Positions 33,424 to 42,339 of a stretch of 64,000 nt of DNA are shown here, in pieces. How positions within the stretch are numbered: position 1 is the first letter of the stretch; the number at the start of each line of letters is the position of its first letter. Under the pieces are notes generated by a model. That model saw only the letters and a program-made list of their open reading frames with translations, was not told where the DNA came from and searched no databases. A program made the position numbers and the translations under genes. The DNA is from Cohnella sp. SGD-V74 (GTDB lineage: Bacteria; Bacillota; Bacilli; Paenibacillales; Paenibacillaceae). Location: contig NZ_PVYW01000004.1 of the NCBI RefSeq assembly GCF_003001675.1, positions 248,001 to 312,000 of the forward strand, in the 5' to 3' direction.

Positions 33424-34212
33424 ATGTCGGTATCGTCGGAACAGCGGAAACGAATCATCATGGAGCGGCTTCGGCTGGACGGCCAGGTCAAGGTGCCCGA
33501 TCTGGCGCTGCGCTGCGCGGTGTCGGAGGAAACCGTGCGCAGGGACTTGATGCTGCTGGAGCGGGAAGGCCAGGCGCGGCGGGTGTACGGCGGAGCGGTG
33601 CTGACGAAGCCGGCGGGCTTCGAGCCTCCGTACTTGCATCGGCAGAAGGTCAAGGCCGAGGAGAAGGCCCGAATCGGGACGAGGGCGGCCGAGCTGATCG
33701 CGTCGGGAGACACGATCGTCATCGACGTCGGGACGACGACGCTGGAGATGGCCAAGGCGATCAAGGACAAGGAGCGGCTTACCGTGCTGACAAATTCCAT
33801 CGCTGTGGCGTATCACCTGATGGAGTCGTTGAACGAAGGGCGCTTCTCCGGCAAGATCATCGTAATCGGCGGGCAGTTGAATCCCGAGCAGCAATCGCTG
33901 ACGGGAGCTTCGGGAGAGCGGGAGCTGGCGCAATTCCGCGTGGATAAGGCGTTCATCTCCATCGGCGGCATCTCGATGGAGCGCGGCATCAGCGATTACG
34001 ATCTGGACGAGACGATGCGGTCGCGGCGAATGGTCGAGTCGGCAGCCCAGACGATCGTGCTGACGGACGACTCGAAGTTCGGCAAGGAGGCTTTCGTCGA
34101 GATTGCGCCCATTCGCGACGTCGACGCGATCGTCTGCAACGGGGCTCCTCCGAAGGAATGGCTGCCGACCCTTAAGCAGCATCGCATTCAATGGATCGAG
34201 GCGAAGGGATAG
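33424..34212 (+). CDS. DeoR-family transcriptional regulator
   Basis: A 262-residue regulator with an N-terminal DeoR winged helix (VPDLALRCAVSEETVRRDLM, ARRVYGGAV) and the DeoR sensor domain (DTIVIDVGTTTLEMAKAI, SIGGISMERGISDYDLDE, LTDDSKFGKEAF), which binds phosphorylated sugars or related phosphates in known members. It is the last gene of the ABC importer operon and probably represses it. A DeoR regulator suggests that the imported ligand is a phosphorylated or phosphonate compound rather than iron, which is inference. Confidence 0.92.
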   Translation: MSVSSEQRKRIIMERLRLDGQVKVPDLALRCAVSEETVRRDLMLLEREGQARRVYGGAVLTKPAGFEPPYLHRQKVKAEEKARIGTRAAELIASGDTIVIDVGTTTLEMAKAIKDKERLTVLTNSIAVAYHLMESLNEGRFSGKIIVIGGQLNPEQQSLTGASGERELAQFRVDKAFISIGGISMERGISDYDLDETMRSRRMVESAAQTIVLTDDSKFGKEAFVEIAPIRDVDAIVCNGAPPKEWLPTLKQHRIQWIEAKG

Positions 34213-34237
34213 GCGGGAAGAGACAGCGGTACGGCAA

Positions 34238-34293
34238 AATCCCCCGGCCGGGCGGAGCAGACGATCAGGTCTGGCCGCTCGATTCGGGGGATT
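34238..34293. terminator. Hairpin closing the ABC importer operon
   Basis: AATCCCCC (34238-34245) and GGGGGATT (34286-34293) pair, with a further GGGCGG/CCGCTC-like inner helix. No T-run follows, so termination efficiency is uncertain. Confidence 0.45.
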
Positions 34294-34326
34294 CGCGTTC
34301 TGCCGGGCTCTCTCCTGCCCGAAGGA

Positions 34327-34521
34327 TCAACTCTTCGGATTCACCTTATAAACGACGAGAATGGCGCTTCGTTGTTCGCTGACGTTGTTCAAATTCGGTT
34401 TGCTGATCGAGCTGTAGCAGATGTTGATCACTTGCTCGTCCTCAAGCTCGGCGAGAAATTCGTTGACTCTCTTCTCGGCCAGGGAGCTGTCGCTATCCAG
34501 GAATTCTTTGACTCTGATCAC
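34327..34521 (-). CDS. Small sporulation protein, Cse60-like (DUF2758)
   Basis: A 64-residue protein. The pattern 'I(R/K)VKEF...SLAEKRVNEFLAELEDE.VINI.YS...SAILVVYKV' matches the Cse60 family, whose B. subtilis member is expressed in the mother cell during sporulation under sigma-E. The start is GTG at 34519-34521, eight bases after AAGGGG; longer frames extend into unrelated sequence. No catalytic residues are expected. Function of the family is unknown. Confidence 0.65.
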   Translation of the reverse strand: MIRVKEFLDSDSSLAEKRVNEFLAELEDEQVINICYSSISKPNLNNVSEQRSAILVVYKVNPKS

Positions 34522-34649
34522 GGGAAATCCCCTTTCCGGCGCTTCGCCCGACATCAAGACACGCATTCCGCCGACTTGCCCCGGAATGCCTGTACAGCTC
34601 CACCGTATCATTGACGCAATCGGGTGTCAAATCACGTCCGCCGCGCGTC

Positions 34650-35609
34650 TTAACGGCGATCCTGCCCGATGCGCGGGAACGTGTTCCGTTCCCAGAATAC
34701 GCCGTTCGAATAGCCTTGGATCGAGGCGTCCCGCTCGGCCATCCGCAACCTTTTCTCTGCCAGGCAGCAGTATGTCTCGTCGATCTCGACGGAGACGTAC
34801 CGCCGGTTCAGCTTCTTGGCGACGACGGCTGTCGTGCCCGCCCCGCCGAACGGGTCGAATACGACATCGTGCTCGTCGGAGCTGGCGAGAATGATTTTGG
34901 CCAGCAGCTTCTCCGGCTTCTGCGTCGGATGGTCCGTATTCTCGGGCATCGACCAGAAGGGAACCGTCAGATCGGTCCATAGGTTGGACGGATGCGTCAG
35001 GCGATACTTGCCGTCCGAGGCTTCGTTCCAATCCTTCGGCGCGCCCTGGGCCGTCCGGTACGGGGCGATCACTTTGCGCTTGAGCTTGACGCGGTCGACG
35101 TAAAACTTGTAATCCGCCGATTTCGTGCAATGCCAAATATCTTCCGAGGCGTTCTTCCAGTTGGAGAGCGCGCCGCGGCCTTTTTCCCGTTCCCACGTAA
35201 TTCGATTAATGACGTTTAAGTAGTTCGAGGCGACTTCGAAGATCGAATGGCTCGAACGCCAATCGCCGCACACGTATACGGTCGCGTCGGGCTTCAGAAT
35301 GCGCATGAGCTTGGCGAACCAGCCGTCCAGCCATTCGGCGTATTCCCGATGGTTCATGCGGTTGAAGGTTTTGCCGTTGAAATTTTTCGTCAGGTTGTAC
35401 GGAGGGTCGATGAACAGCAAATCGACGAAAGCGTCCGGCAAGTAATCGATCGCTTCGAACAGATTCTGGCAGATCGTTCGATCCAGCAGCTGTTCCGCCT
35501 TCGTCGGCGCGTCTAGCGAAATGAGCCTGGAACGGTATTCCGTTCTCTCGGCCTCGCTGAGCGTGATCGTTTTATTGCGCTTCGCCCGTTCTCTTTCGCC
35601 GTCGGACAA
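34650..35609 (-). CDS. Orphan beta-class DNA methyltransferase (N6-adenine or N4-cytosine)
   Basis: A 319-residue amino-methyltransferase. Motif IV (FIDPPYNL, near residue 68) precedes the AdoMet motif I (VFDPFGGAGTT, near 253), the order of the beta class. DPPY is compatible with N6-adenine methylation. No restriction endonuclease is visible on either side, so it is an orphan. The likely start is TTG 35609; an ATG is not available before the conserved core and the ribosome site is weak. The recognition sequence cannot be deduced. It is flanked by a Cse60-like gene and a secreted stalk protein. Confidence 0.88.
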   Translation of the reverse strand: MSDGERERAKRNKTITLSEAERTEYRSRLISLDAPTKAEQLLDRTICQNLFEAIDYLPDAFVDLLFIDPPYNLTKNFNGKTFNRMNHREYAEWLDGWFAKLMRILKPDATVYVCGDWRSSHSIFEVASNYLNVINRITWEREKGRGALSNWKNASEDIWHCTKSADYKFYVDRVKLKRKVIAPYRTAQGAPKDWNEASDGKYRLTHPSNLWTDLTVPFWSMPENTDHPTQKPEKLLAKIILASSDEHDVVFDPFGGAGTTAVVAKKLNRRYVSVEIDETYCCLAEKRLRMAERDASIQGYSNGVFWERNTFPRIGQDRR

Positions 35610-35775
35610 GGAGCAGCACCGCCTAATCGGATGGTAATCTTTGTTCCCCTATCATATAAGATACGGAAGCGGGTTATCAACAGGGCCCGTTTATTTTTCG
35701 GGAAGGAATGAACCATTTCGACAGGAATTGCGTCTATAAAATAGGGAAGGCTTCTTAATAGAGAGGAAGATTAAG

Positions 35776-36840
35776 ATGAATACATCGAACGGAACAAAAA
35801 GAACGAAAGCGATGCTGGCATTGGCCGTCGCCGCGGCGATCGCGGTTGCTCCCCTGCTCCCGTCCGGAGATGCGGCAAGCGCGGCGGCAAGCCGGTACAA
35901 GATCATCGAGCAGGCGATCGACGCGAACGGCACGTCGGTCACTCTGCCGGCGATCAATACGGGCAGCACGACGTACGTCGCTCTGCGCGGCTTGAACAAC
36001 GAGCTCGGCTTGAATACGCGTTGGGACAAGGCAAGCAATACGGTGACCGTGACCGGCCGGGACCGGGAACTCGTGCTCAATCTGGGCGACGGCGGCGCGA
36101 CGCTGAACGGCCAGAGCATTTACGGCCTGCCGTCCATCGTGCAGAGCAACACGACGTACGTGCCGTTCCGCTTCCTGCTTGAGCGCATGGGCTACGGCGT
36201 CTCGTACGATCCCGCGACGAAGGCGATCGGAATCGAGATGATTCAGGAGAACGCGCTGAAAATCGAGACGGAGGCGATCAAGGAAGACGGGAAGCGCAAG
36301 TCGATCGCCGTGCATTATCCGCGGATAACGGGCTACGTCAACGAGGAAGTGCAGAAGAAAATCAACGAGACATTGAAGAAGGACGCCGAGCTGAACGTCG
36401 ATCTTGCGCGTCAGTCGCTTGACGGCGCTCTCGGAGAGGGGAGCGAGTCCTACGAGGTTTCCTTCGAAGGGACGTATACGGTCACGTACAACGAGCAGGA
36501 CAAGCTGAGCCTGTACGTGGACTATCACATCTATACGGGCGGAGCTCACGGCACGACCGCGCGCGTGACGTACACGTTCGATCTGAAGACGGGCAAACAG
36601 CTGACCTTGACGGACGTCACTGGAGGCAATACGAAGTACGTCTCGATTATTAACGGCCACATTCAGAACCAGATCAAGGCGCGCGGCATCGGCCTGCTGA
36701 ATCCGTTCAGAACGATCGAGCCGGACCGCGACTTCTTTCTGAAGCACAACGGCGTAGTCGTCTACTTCACCCAGTACGAATATACGCCTTACGCGGCGGG
36801 CATGCCGGAGTTCGAAGTTCCGTTTTCCGCGTTCGAATAA
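35776..36840 (+). CDS. Secreted copper-amine-oxidase-N / DUF4163-DUF3298 protein
   Basis: A 354-residue exported protein: signal peptide (MLALAVAAAIAVAPLLPSGD, ending near AASAAA), a copper amine oxidase N-like (stalk) domain over about 45-155 (TTYVALRGLNNELGLNTRWD, YVPFRFLLERMGYGVSYD), then DUF4163 (VHYPRITGYVNEEVQKKIN) and DUF3298 (YHIYTGGAHGTTARVTYTFD, LTLTDV). The last pair is found in RsiV and PdaC-type proteins, which bind lysozyme or peptidoglycan. It probably sits in the cell wall. No enzymatic motif is seen. Confidence 0.88.
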   Translation: MNTSNGTKRTKAMLALAVAAAIAVAPLLPSGDAASAAASRYKIIEQAIDANGTSVTLPAINTGSTTYVALRGLNNELGLNTRWDKASNTVTVTGRDRELVLNLGDGGATLNGQSIYGLPSIVQSNTTYVPFRFLLERMGYGVSYDPATKAIGIEMIQENALKIETEAIKEDGKRKSIAVHYPRITGYVNEEVQKKINETLKKDAELNVDLARQSLDGALGEGSESYEVSFEGTYTVTYNEQDKLSLYVDYHIYTGGAHGTTARVTYTFDLKTGKQLTLTDVTGGNTKYVSIINGHIQNQIKARGIGLLNPFRTIEPDRDFFLKHNGVVVYFTQYEYTPYAAGMPEFEVPFSAFE

Positions 36841-36909
36841 CCGGGAGTTAATCCTCCGATAACATTCGCGGGTATAATGAATGGGATAACGATTAAAGGG
36901 AGCAAGCGC

Positions 36910-37560
36910 ATGTCCGGTTCACCGCTGGTTGATATCGCCTATGAGAAAATACGCCACAATCTGCTGAACGCGGATTACGCTCCCGGGGTGCTGCTGTCCG
37001 AGAGCGAGCTGGCGGCGCAATTGAATATGAGCCGGACGCCCGTGCGCGACGCCATTCGGCTGCTGGAGAAAGAAGGCTTCGTGCAGACGCTGTCCAAGCG
37101 CGGAATCCGCGTGAACGCGATCGAAGTTCAGGAGCTGTTCGACATTTTCGACCTGTTGAACGCCCTGTACCTGTATGCGCTGGACGTCGTCGAGCAGTAT
37201 CACGACGAGATCGACCTGCTCAAGATGAGAACGTATTTGGACAGGCTGATTGAGGCGAGCGATCGTAAGCGTTACCGCGAATATTACGAGAACGGGCTGC
37301 TGTTCATGCGAACGCTGCTGGAGGCGACCCACAACCGGCACATTCTGCAAACGTTCGACGCTTACAAGGACAAAGTATTGTTTTTCGTCGTCGCTCATCG
37401 TTCTTACAAGAGGCCGAACCGGCCGTACACGGGAAGAGCGGTCTATTCGGAGATGTATCGATGCTTGACGGACGGGGACGTTCGCGGGGCGCGAACGACG
37501 CTTCGAAACTCCAAGTGGCATGTGCGGGATGAACTGCTAAGAGGCAGCGGAGATTATTAA
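36910..37560 (+). CDS. GntR-family regulator, FadR subfamily (FCD domain)
   Basis: A 216-residue regulator with a GntR winged helix (LLSESELAAQLNMSRTPVRD, AIRLLEKEGFVQTLSKRGIR) and an all-helical FCD ligand domain. Metal-binding histidines typical of FCD (HNRH, AHRS, WHVRDE) can be seen. ATG 36910 follows AAGGGAGC. TATAAT at 36873-36878 is a likely -10. No gene that it obviously controls lies beside it. The ligand is likely a small carboxylate by family. Confidence 0.9.
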   Translation: MSGSPLVDIAYEKIRHNLLNADYAPGVLLSESELAAQLNMSRTPVRDAIRLLEKEGFVQTLSKRGIRVNAIEVQELFDIFDLLNALYLYALDVVEQYHDEIDLLKMRTYLDRLIEASDRKRYREYYENGLLFMRTLLEATHNRHILQTFDAYKDKVLFFVVAHRSYKRPNRPYTGRAVYSEMYRCLTDGDVRGARTTLRNSKWHVRDELLRGSGDY

Positions 37561-37581
37561 CGGGATTGTTAACGGGATGAC

Positions 37582-37640
37582 AAAGAGCCATGCGCGCCAT
37601 GAAGACGAACGGTCTTCGCGGCAGGCATGGCTCTTGTTTA
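37582..37640. terminator. Bidirectional terminator between GntR and cyclophilin genes
   Basis: AAGAGCCATGC (37583-37593) and GCATGGCTCTT (37625-37635) form an 11-bp stem around an inner GAAGAC/GTCTTC hairpin. The genes converge on it. Confidence 0.8.
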
Positions 37641-37650
37641 TCGTTCACGA

Positions 37651-38301
37651 TTACTGAATGATCTCCGGCTCCGGAATGGCGGCGCCGCGAGTGTCCACGG
37701 TTACCTTCTTCATGACCTGAGGCGTCTTCGGGCGATCGCTGGCGCCTCTGGGCGTATTCACGATCTCCTGAGCGACTTCGATGCCTTCGATCACTTTGCC
37801 GAAGGACGCGTACGCTCCGTCCAGATGGGGAGAATCGGCAACCATGATGAAAAACTGGGAGCCGGCGCTGTTCGGATTTTGCGCGCGGGCCATCGAGAGA
37901 ACGCCGGTCGTATGCTTCAAGTCGTTCTGGAAGCCGTTCTGCGTGAATTCTCCTTCGATCGAATATCCGGGACCGCCCATGCCCGTTCCGTCCGGGTCTC
38001 CGCCCTGAATCATGAAGCCGGGAATGACGCGGTGGAAGATCGTTCCGTCGTAGAAACCTTTGTTCACGAGAGAAATAAAGTTGTTCACCGTGTTCGGCGC
38101 GATTTTCGGATAGAGCTCGACTTTGATCGTTTTGCCGCTATCCATCTCGATCGTGACGATCGGATTGTCGCCGGATGTGTCTGGTCCGCCCAATGTGGAA
38201 TCCTCCTTTTGTTTGCCTCCGCATCCCGTTGCGATCAACAGAAGCGCGAATAACGCAATTAGAGATACGGACAATCGTCGACTTGTGGATTTCAAATTCA
38301 T
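37651..38301 (-). CDS. Peptidyl-prolyl cis-trans isomerase, cyclophilin-type lipoprotein
   Basis: A 216-residue lipoprotein: signal peptide with lipobox (LIATGCGG) and a cyclophilin domain (YPKIAPNTVNNFISL, GFYDGTIFHRVIPGFMIQGG, SMARAQNPNSAGSQFFIM, LDGAYASFGKVIEGIEV). Residues for proline isomerase activity (FHRVI, MA-R, QFFI) are present; the usual active-site Trp region is shortened as in many bacterial forms. It should assist folding of secreted proteins on the outer face of the membrane. ATG 38301 is close to its AAGGAGG (two bases), so TTG 38316 is an alternative start. Confidence 0.93.
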   Translation of the reverse strand: MNLKSTSRRLSVSLIALFALLLIATGCGGKQKEDSTLGGPDTSGDNPIVTIEMDSGKTIKVELYPKIAPNTVNNFISLVNKGFYDGTIFHRVIPGFMIQGGDPDGTGMGGPGYSIEGEFTQNGFQNDLKHTTGVLSMARAQNPNSAGSQFFIMVADSPHLDGAYASFGKVIEGIEVAQEIVNTPRGASDRPKTPQVMKKVTVDTRGAAIPEPEIIQ

Positions 38302-38503
38302 GTCCTCCTTGTCCAACTATATCCATTCGTATCATATCATCTGCGCGGACAGGAATCCACTGTCCTCCGGCGGCGATAAGGGGTAGAATAGATAAAGAGG
38401 AAGCATATGTATAGGATGACATAGGATCGATCGGGACGACCGGATCCCGACGGTTCGTTGGAACGGCGCCAGCCGTTTACGCTTGGTCGGAGGACAAAAC
38501 AAC

Positions 38504-40258
38504 ATGAAATCTATTTTTCGGGTGCTGGGCAAATACCGGGCAGCCGCGTTTATGGCGATTGCTCTGATGCTGGTCGAGCTTGCGGTCGAACTGGTCCAGC
38601 CGCTGCTGATCTCGAAAATCATCGACGACGGCATCGGTCCGCGCGACGCGCAAGTCGTCATCTGGTGGGGAGCGGTGCTGGTCGGAGGGACGCTGCTGGC
38701 GTTCGGCGCCGGAATCTTAAGCTCGTTCTACGCGGCGCACGTGAGCCAGAGCTTGGGCTACGACATCCGCGAGAAGCTGTACGGCAAAGTGCAAGCGTTC
38801 TCTTACGCGGTGTTTAACCGCTTCGCTCCTTCTTCGCTCATTACCCGGCTGACGAACGACGTGACGCAAGTGCAGGATACGGTATTCATGGGGCTCAGAT
38901 TCATGCTTCGCGTTCCGCTCGTCGTCATCGGCAGCATGATCATGGCGCTGGTCGTGCATCGGGAGCTTGGGTTTCTGCTGCTGCTGACCGTGCCGATTCT
39001 CGTTCTGTTTATTTTATGGATGGTGAAAAAGGCCGCCGAGCTGTTCGGCAGAGTCCAGCAGCGCCTCGATGCCGTCAACGGCGTCATGCAGGAGAATTTG
39101 ACGGGCATGCGGCTCATTCGCGTGTTCGTGCGAGGGGACAGGGAGGCCGAGCGCTTCGCCAAACATAGCGGCGAGCTGATGCAGAGCTCGACGTCGGCGC
39201 AGCGGCTGACCGAGATCACCCAGCCGTTCATCGTTCTGATCATGAACGCGGGCATCATCGCAGTGCTCTGGTTCGGGCACCTGGACATTCAAGCCGGGAG
39301 CGCCACGACCGGGGAAGTGGTCGCGATCGTGAACTATTCGCTGCGGACGGCGGGAGCGCTGTCGGCTCTGTCGATGCTGGTGTCCGCATTCTCGAGGGCG
39401 CGGGCTTCGGCCGGACGCATCGAAGAGACGCTGCTTACGGAGGACGGGGGAACGGACGATGCGGCAAGGAGCTTGTCTCCTCGCGGGAGAAAGCCCGGCC
39501 CCGGAGCCGGGAGCGTCGAATTCGATCGAGTGGCCTTCCGGTACCCGGATTCGGAGTCTTACGCTCTGGAGGATGTTACGTTCCGGGCCGAAGCCGGCCA
39601 TACGATAGCGATTCTCGGCGCGACCGGAGCGGGCAAGTCTTCGCTGGTGCAGCTGATTCTCAGGCTGTACGAGGAGGATCGGGGCACGATTCGCATCGGA
39701 GGCAGGAACGCCCGCGAATGGGATGTGCGCCAGCTGCGCGATTCGATCGGTTACGTGCCGCAGGAGGTTGTGCTGTTCACCGGCTCCATTCGCGACAATA
39801 TCGCTTGGGGCGCCCCGGCGGCGAGCGACGAGGAGATCGCGGAAGCGGCCAAGCGGGCGCAGATTCACGAGACGATCGCCGGACTGCCGCAAGGCTACGA
39901 TACGATGCTCGGCCAACGCGGCGTCAATCTGTCCGGCGGCCAGAAGCAGCGCATCTCGATCGCCCGGGCGCTCGTGCGCAAGCCGTCAATCCTGATATTG
40001 GACGACAGCACGAGCGCGCTGGACGTGCGCACGGAAGCTGCATTGCTGGAGGCGCTGGCCGGCATGGCCTGCACGACGTTCCTGATCACGCAGAAGATCA
40101 GCTCCGCCGTGAACGCCGATCTGATCCTGCTGCTGGACGACGGCCGGCTGATCGCCCAGGGCAGTCACAGCCGACTGCTGTCCGGCAACTCTTTGTACCG
40201 CCGCATCTACGAATCGCAATACGGGGAGGAGGAGTCCCATGTGGAAAGCGCTAAGTGA
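38504..40258 (+). CDS. Heterodimeric ABC exporter subunit 1 (BmrC/YheI-like)
   Basis: A 584-residue half-transporter: six membrane helices in the first about 310 residues, then an ATPase with Walker A GATGAGKSS (near 374), intact signature LSGGQKQRISIARAL (near 475), and Walker B ILILDDSTSALD in which the catalytic glutamate is replaced by aspartate. The final switch residue is also not His (TFLITQKIS). It thus contributes a degenerate catalytic site. ATG 38504 follows GGAGG. It overlaps subunit 2 by 20 bases. It resembles the B. subtilis BmrC/D (YheI/YheH) multidrug exporter. Confidence 0.92.
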   Translation: MKSIFRVLGKYRAAAFMAIALMLVELAVELVQPLLISKIIDDGIGPRDAQVVIWWGAVLVGGTLLAFGAGILSSFYAAHVSQSLGYDIREKLYGKVQAFSYAVFNRFAPSSLITRLTNDVTQVQDTVFMGLRFMLRVPLVVIGSMIMALVVHRELGFLLLLTVPILVLFILWMVKKAAELFGRVQQRLDAVNGVMQENLTGMRLIRVFVRGDREAERFAKHSGELMQSSTSAQRLTEITQPFIVLIMNAGIIAVLWFGHLDIQAGSATTGEVVAIVNYSLRTAGALSALSMLVSAFSRARASAGRIEETLLTEDGGTDDAARSLSPRGRKPGPGAGSVEFDRVAFRYPDSESYALEDVTFRAEAGHTIAILGATGAGKSSLVQLILRLYEEDRGTIRIGGRNAREWDVRQLRDSIGYVPQEVVLFTGSIRDNIAWGAPAASDEEIAEAAKRAQIHETIAGLPQGYDTMLGQRGVNLSGGQKQRISIARALVRKPSILILDDSTSALDVRTEAALLEALAGMACTTFLITQKISSAVNADLILLLDDGRLIAQGSHSRLLSGNSLYRRIYESQYGEEESHVESAK

Positions 40259-42071
40259 TCCTCTTCAGTATCCGAAGTCGCAGGCGTTGGCCGAGCGGAC
40301 GGCGGCGCAGGACGCCAAGCATCCGAAGCGCAAGGCGAAAAACTGGCAGGCGACGTTAAAACGAATATGGGGCTACCTGGCTCGCCGCAAAGGGATGCTG
40401 AGCCTTGTGCTGTTCATGGTGCTGATCAGCTCAGGCTTGTCGCTGCTCGGCCCCTATATGATCGGCGTGGCCATCGACCGCTACTTGGAAGGAAGCGGCG
40501 GAACTCCGTGGCTGCTGTTCCTTGCGGCGCTTGCCGCGGTATATATCCTCGGCTCCGTCGCCGGGTGGCTTCAGAACGTGTGGATGATCGCGATCGCTCA
40601 GGAAACGGTGTATCGGATGCGGCTGGATCTGTTCAAGCATCTGCATCGGCTGCCGATTCCGTTCTTCGCCAAGCGGCAGCGCGGAGAGCTGATGAGCCGG
40701 ATGACCAACGACATGGACAACGTCAGTTCGACGCTGAACAGCTCGGCGATCCAGATTTTTTCCAGCGCGCTCATTCTCGTCGGAACCGTCGTCGTGATGC
40801 TTATTCTGAGTCCTTTGCTTACGCTGCTTACCTTTCTCGTCGTGCCGTTGATGTCGGCAGGCATGAAATGGATCACGAACAGAACGGGTGTCCTGTTCAA
40901 AGAACGGCAGCGTAATCTGGGAGATCTGAACGGTTACATCGAAGAGACGCTGTCCGGTCAGCGCATCGTCAAAGCCTTTTCCCAGGAAGGGACGGTTATC
41001 GAGGAATTCGGGCGGCGGAACGACCGGATCAAGCAGTCCGGCTTCTGGGCGCAGACGATTTCCGGGTTCATTCCGAAGCTGATGAACGGCTTGAACAACT
41101 TGAGCTATGCCGTTATCGTCGGAGTGGGAGGATTGCTGGCGATCCGCGGAGCGATTACGATCGGCGTGATCGTCGTGTTCGTCGAGTACGCCCGGCAATT
41201 CACCCGTCCGCTTAACGATCTGGCCAACCAGTGGAATACGCTGCTCTCGGCGATCGCGGGAGCGGAGCGCGTATTCGAGGTTTTGGACGAGGAAGAGGAG
41301 GCGAAGGACGAGGGGGATGCCCGTCCGATTGAAGCGGTGCGCGGCGCGGTAGCGTTCGCCGACGTCTGTTTCTCTTACGATCCCGGGGAGCCGACGCTGA
41401 AGGGAATCAGCTTCGAGGCAAAGCCGGGAGAGACGATCGCGATCATCGGACCGACCGGCGCGGGCAAAACGTCGCTTATCCAACTGCTCTCTCGGTTCTA
41501 CGAAGCCGATTCGGGAACGATAACGGTGGACGGCCGCGATATTCGATCGATTCGGCGGGAGAGCCTCCGGTCTCATATGGCCTTCGTGCTGCAGGATTCG
41601 TTTCTGTTCGAAGGAACGATCCGCGACAATATCCGCTACGGCAAGCCCGAAGCGACCGACGAGGAGGTGGAACGGGCTGCCAAGCTGGCGAACGCCCATT
41701 CCTTCATCGCGCGTCTGCCCGGCGGCTACGGGAAAGTGCTGCACGGCGACGGCGGCGGGATCAGCCAAGGCCAGAAGCAGCTGCTTGCGATCGCCAGGGC
41801 GATTCTGGCCGACCCCGCCATTCTCGTGCTGGACGAGGCGACGAGCAGCATCGACACGGTCACGGAGATTAAAATTCAGGAAGGCTTGCAGCGGTTGATG
41901 GAAGGCAGGACGAGCTTCGTCATCGCCCACCGGCTGAACACGATCCGCCGCGCGGATCAGATTCTCGTGCTGAAGGACGGCAGGCTGCTGGAGCGGGGCT
42001 CTCACGAAGAACTGCTGGCCCAGCCGGGACTGTACAGCGAAATGATTCGCGGGCACGTACAACTTGCGTAA
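40239..42071 (+). CDS. Heterodimeric ABC exporter subunit 2 (BmrD/YheH-like)
   Basis: A 610-residue half-transporter with an N-terminal cytosolic extension, six membrane helices, and an ATPase with Walker A GPTGAGKTS (near 404), a degenerate signature ISQGQKQLLAIARAI (near 507), Walker B LVLDEATSSID with the catalytic Glu, and H-loop IAHRLN. The degenerate signature here pairs with the Walker A/DD side of subunit 1, leaving one active and one inactive ATP site, as in known heterodimeric exporters. Expected to export drugs or lipids. Confidence 0.93.
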   Translation: MWKALSDPLQYPKSQALAERTAAQDAKHPKRKAKNWQATLKRIWGYLARRKGMLSLVLFMVLISSGLSLLGPYMIGVAIDRYLEGSGGTPWLLFLAALAAVYILGSVAGWLQNVWMIAIAQETVYRMRLDLFKHLHRLPIPFFAKRQRGELMSRMTNDMDNVSSTLNSSAIQIFSSALILVGTVVVMLILSPLLTLLTFLVVPLMSAGMKWITNRTGVLFKERQRNLGDLNGYIEETLSGQRIVKAFSQEGTVIEEFGRRNDRIKQSGFWAQTISGFIPKLMNGLNNLSYAVIVGVGGLLAIRGAITIGVIVVFVEYARQFTRPLNDLANQWNTLLSAIAGAERVFEVLDEEEEAKDEGDARPIEAVRGAVAFADVCFSYDPGEPTLKGISFEAKPGETIAIIGPTGAGKTSLIQLLSRFYEADSGTITVDGRDIRSIRRESLRSHMAFVLQDSFLFEGTIRDNIRYGKPEATDEEVERAAKLANAHSFIARLPGGYGKVLHGDGGGISQGQKQLLAIARAILADPAILVLDEATSSIDTVTEIKIQEGLQRLMEGRTSFVIAHRLNTIRRADQILVLKDGRLLERGSHEELLAQPGLYSEMIRGHVQLA

Positions 42072-42086
42072 GAGGAGGGGAAGACG

Positions 42087-42338
42087 ATGGAATTTTCCGC
42101 GGAAGACGTCGCGGCCTGGATGTTCGGCGAGCTCCGAAATGCCGGAGTGCTGTACCAGGCCGCGGCGATCGAGCATATTAAAGCCCATTTCGGGGAGCGG
42201 TTCGTCTACGTCAACGAGAACGGAAACGCTTCGATCGACAAGGAGGTCAAGAAGGTGTTCAAGAAGCTTCACGGCGGCAAGGCCGCATGGGATAGGGATG
42301 CGTTCTACTGGGGCTGGACTTCGGCGATCAAAGCTTGA
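42087..42338 (+). CDS. DUF6953-like small protein
   Basis: An 83-residue soluble protein (EDVAAWMFGELRNAGVLYQA, FGERFVYVNENGNASIDKEV, WDRDAFYWGW). The pattern V..WM..E....G.LYQ and Y.NENGN.AID..V is that of the DUF6953 group, which has no known function. It starts 15 bases after the exporter operon and has a good GAGGGG site, so it may be co-transcribed with the exporter. Confidence 0.7.
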   Translation: MEFSAEDVAAWMFGELRNAGVLYQAAAIEHIKAHFGERFVYVNENGNASIDKEVKKVFKKLHGGKAAWDRDAFYWGWTSAIKA

Positions 42339-42339
42339 G

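Noticed and set aside
34238-34293. Riboswitch or attenuator upstream of the Cse60-like gene
   Set aside because: The hairpin lies after the stop codons of both convergent genes, not in a leader.
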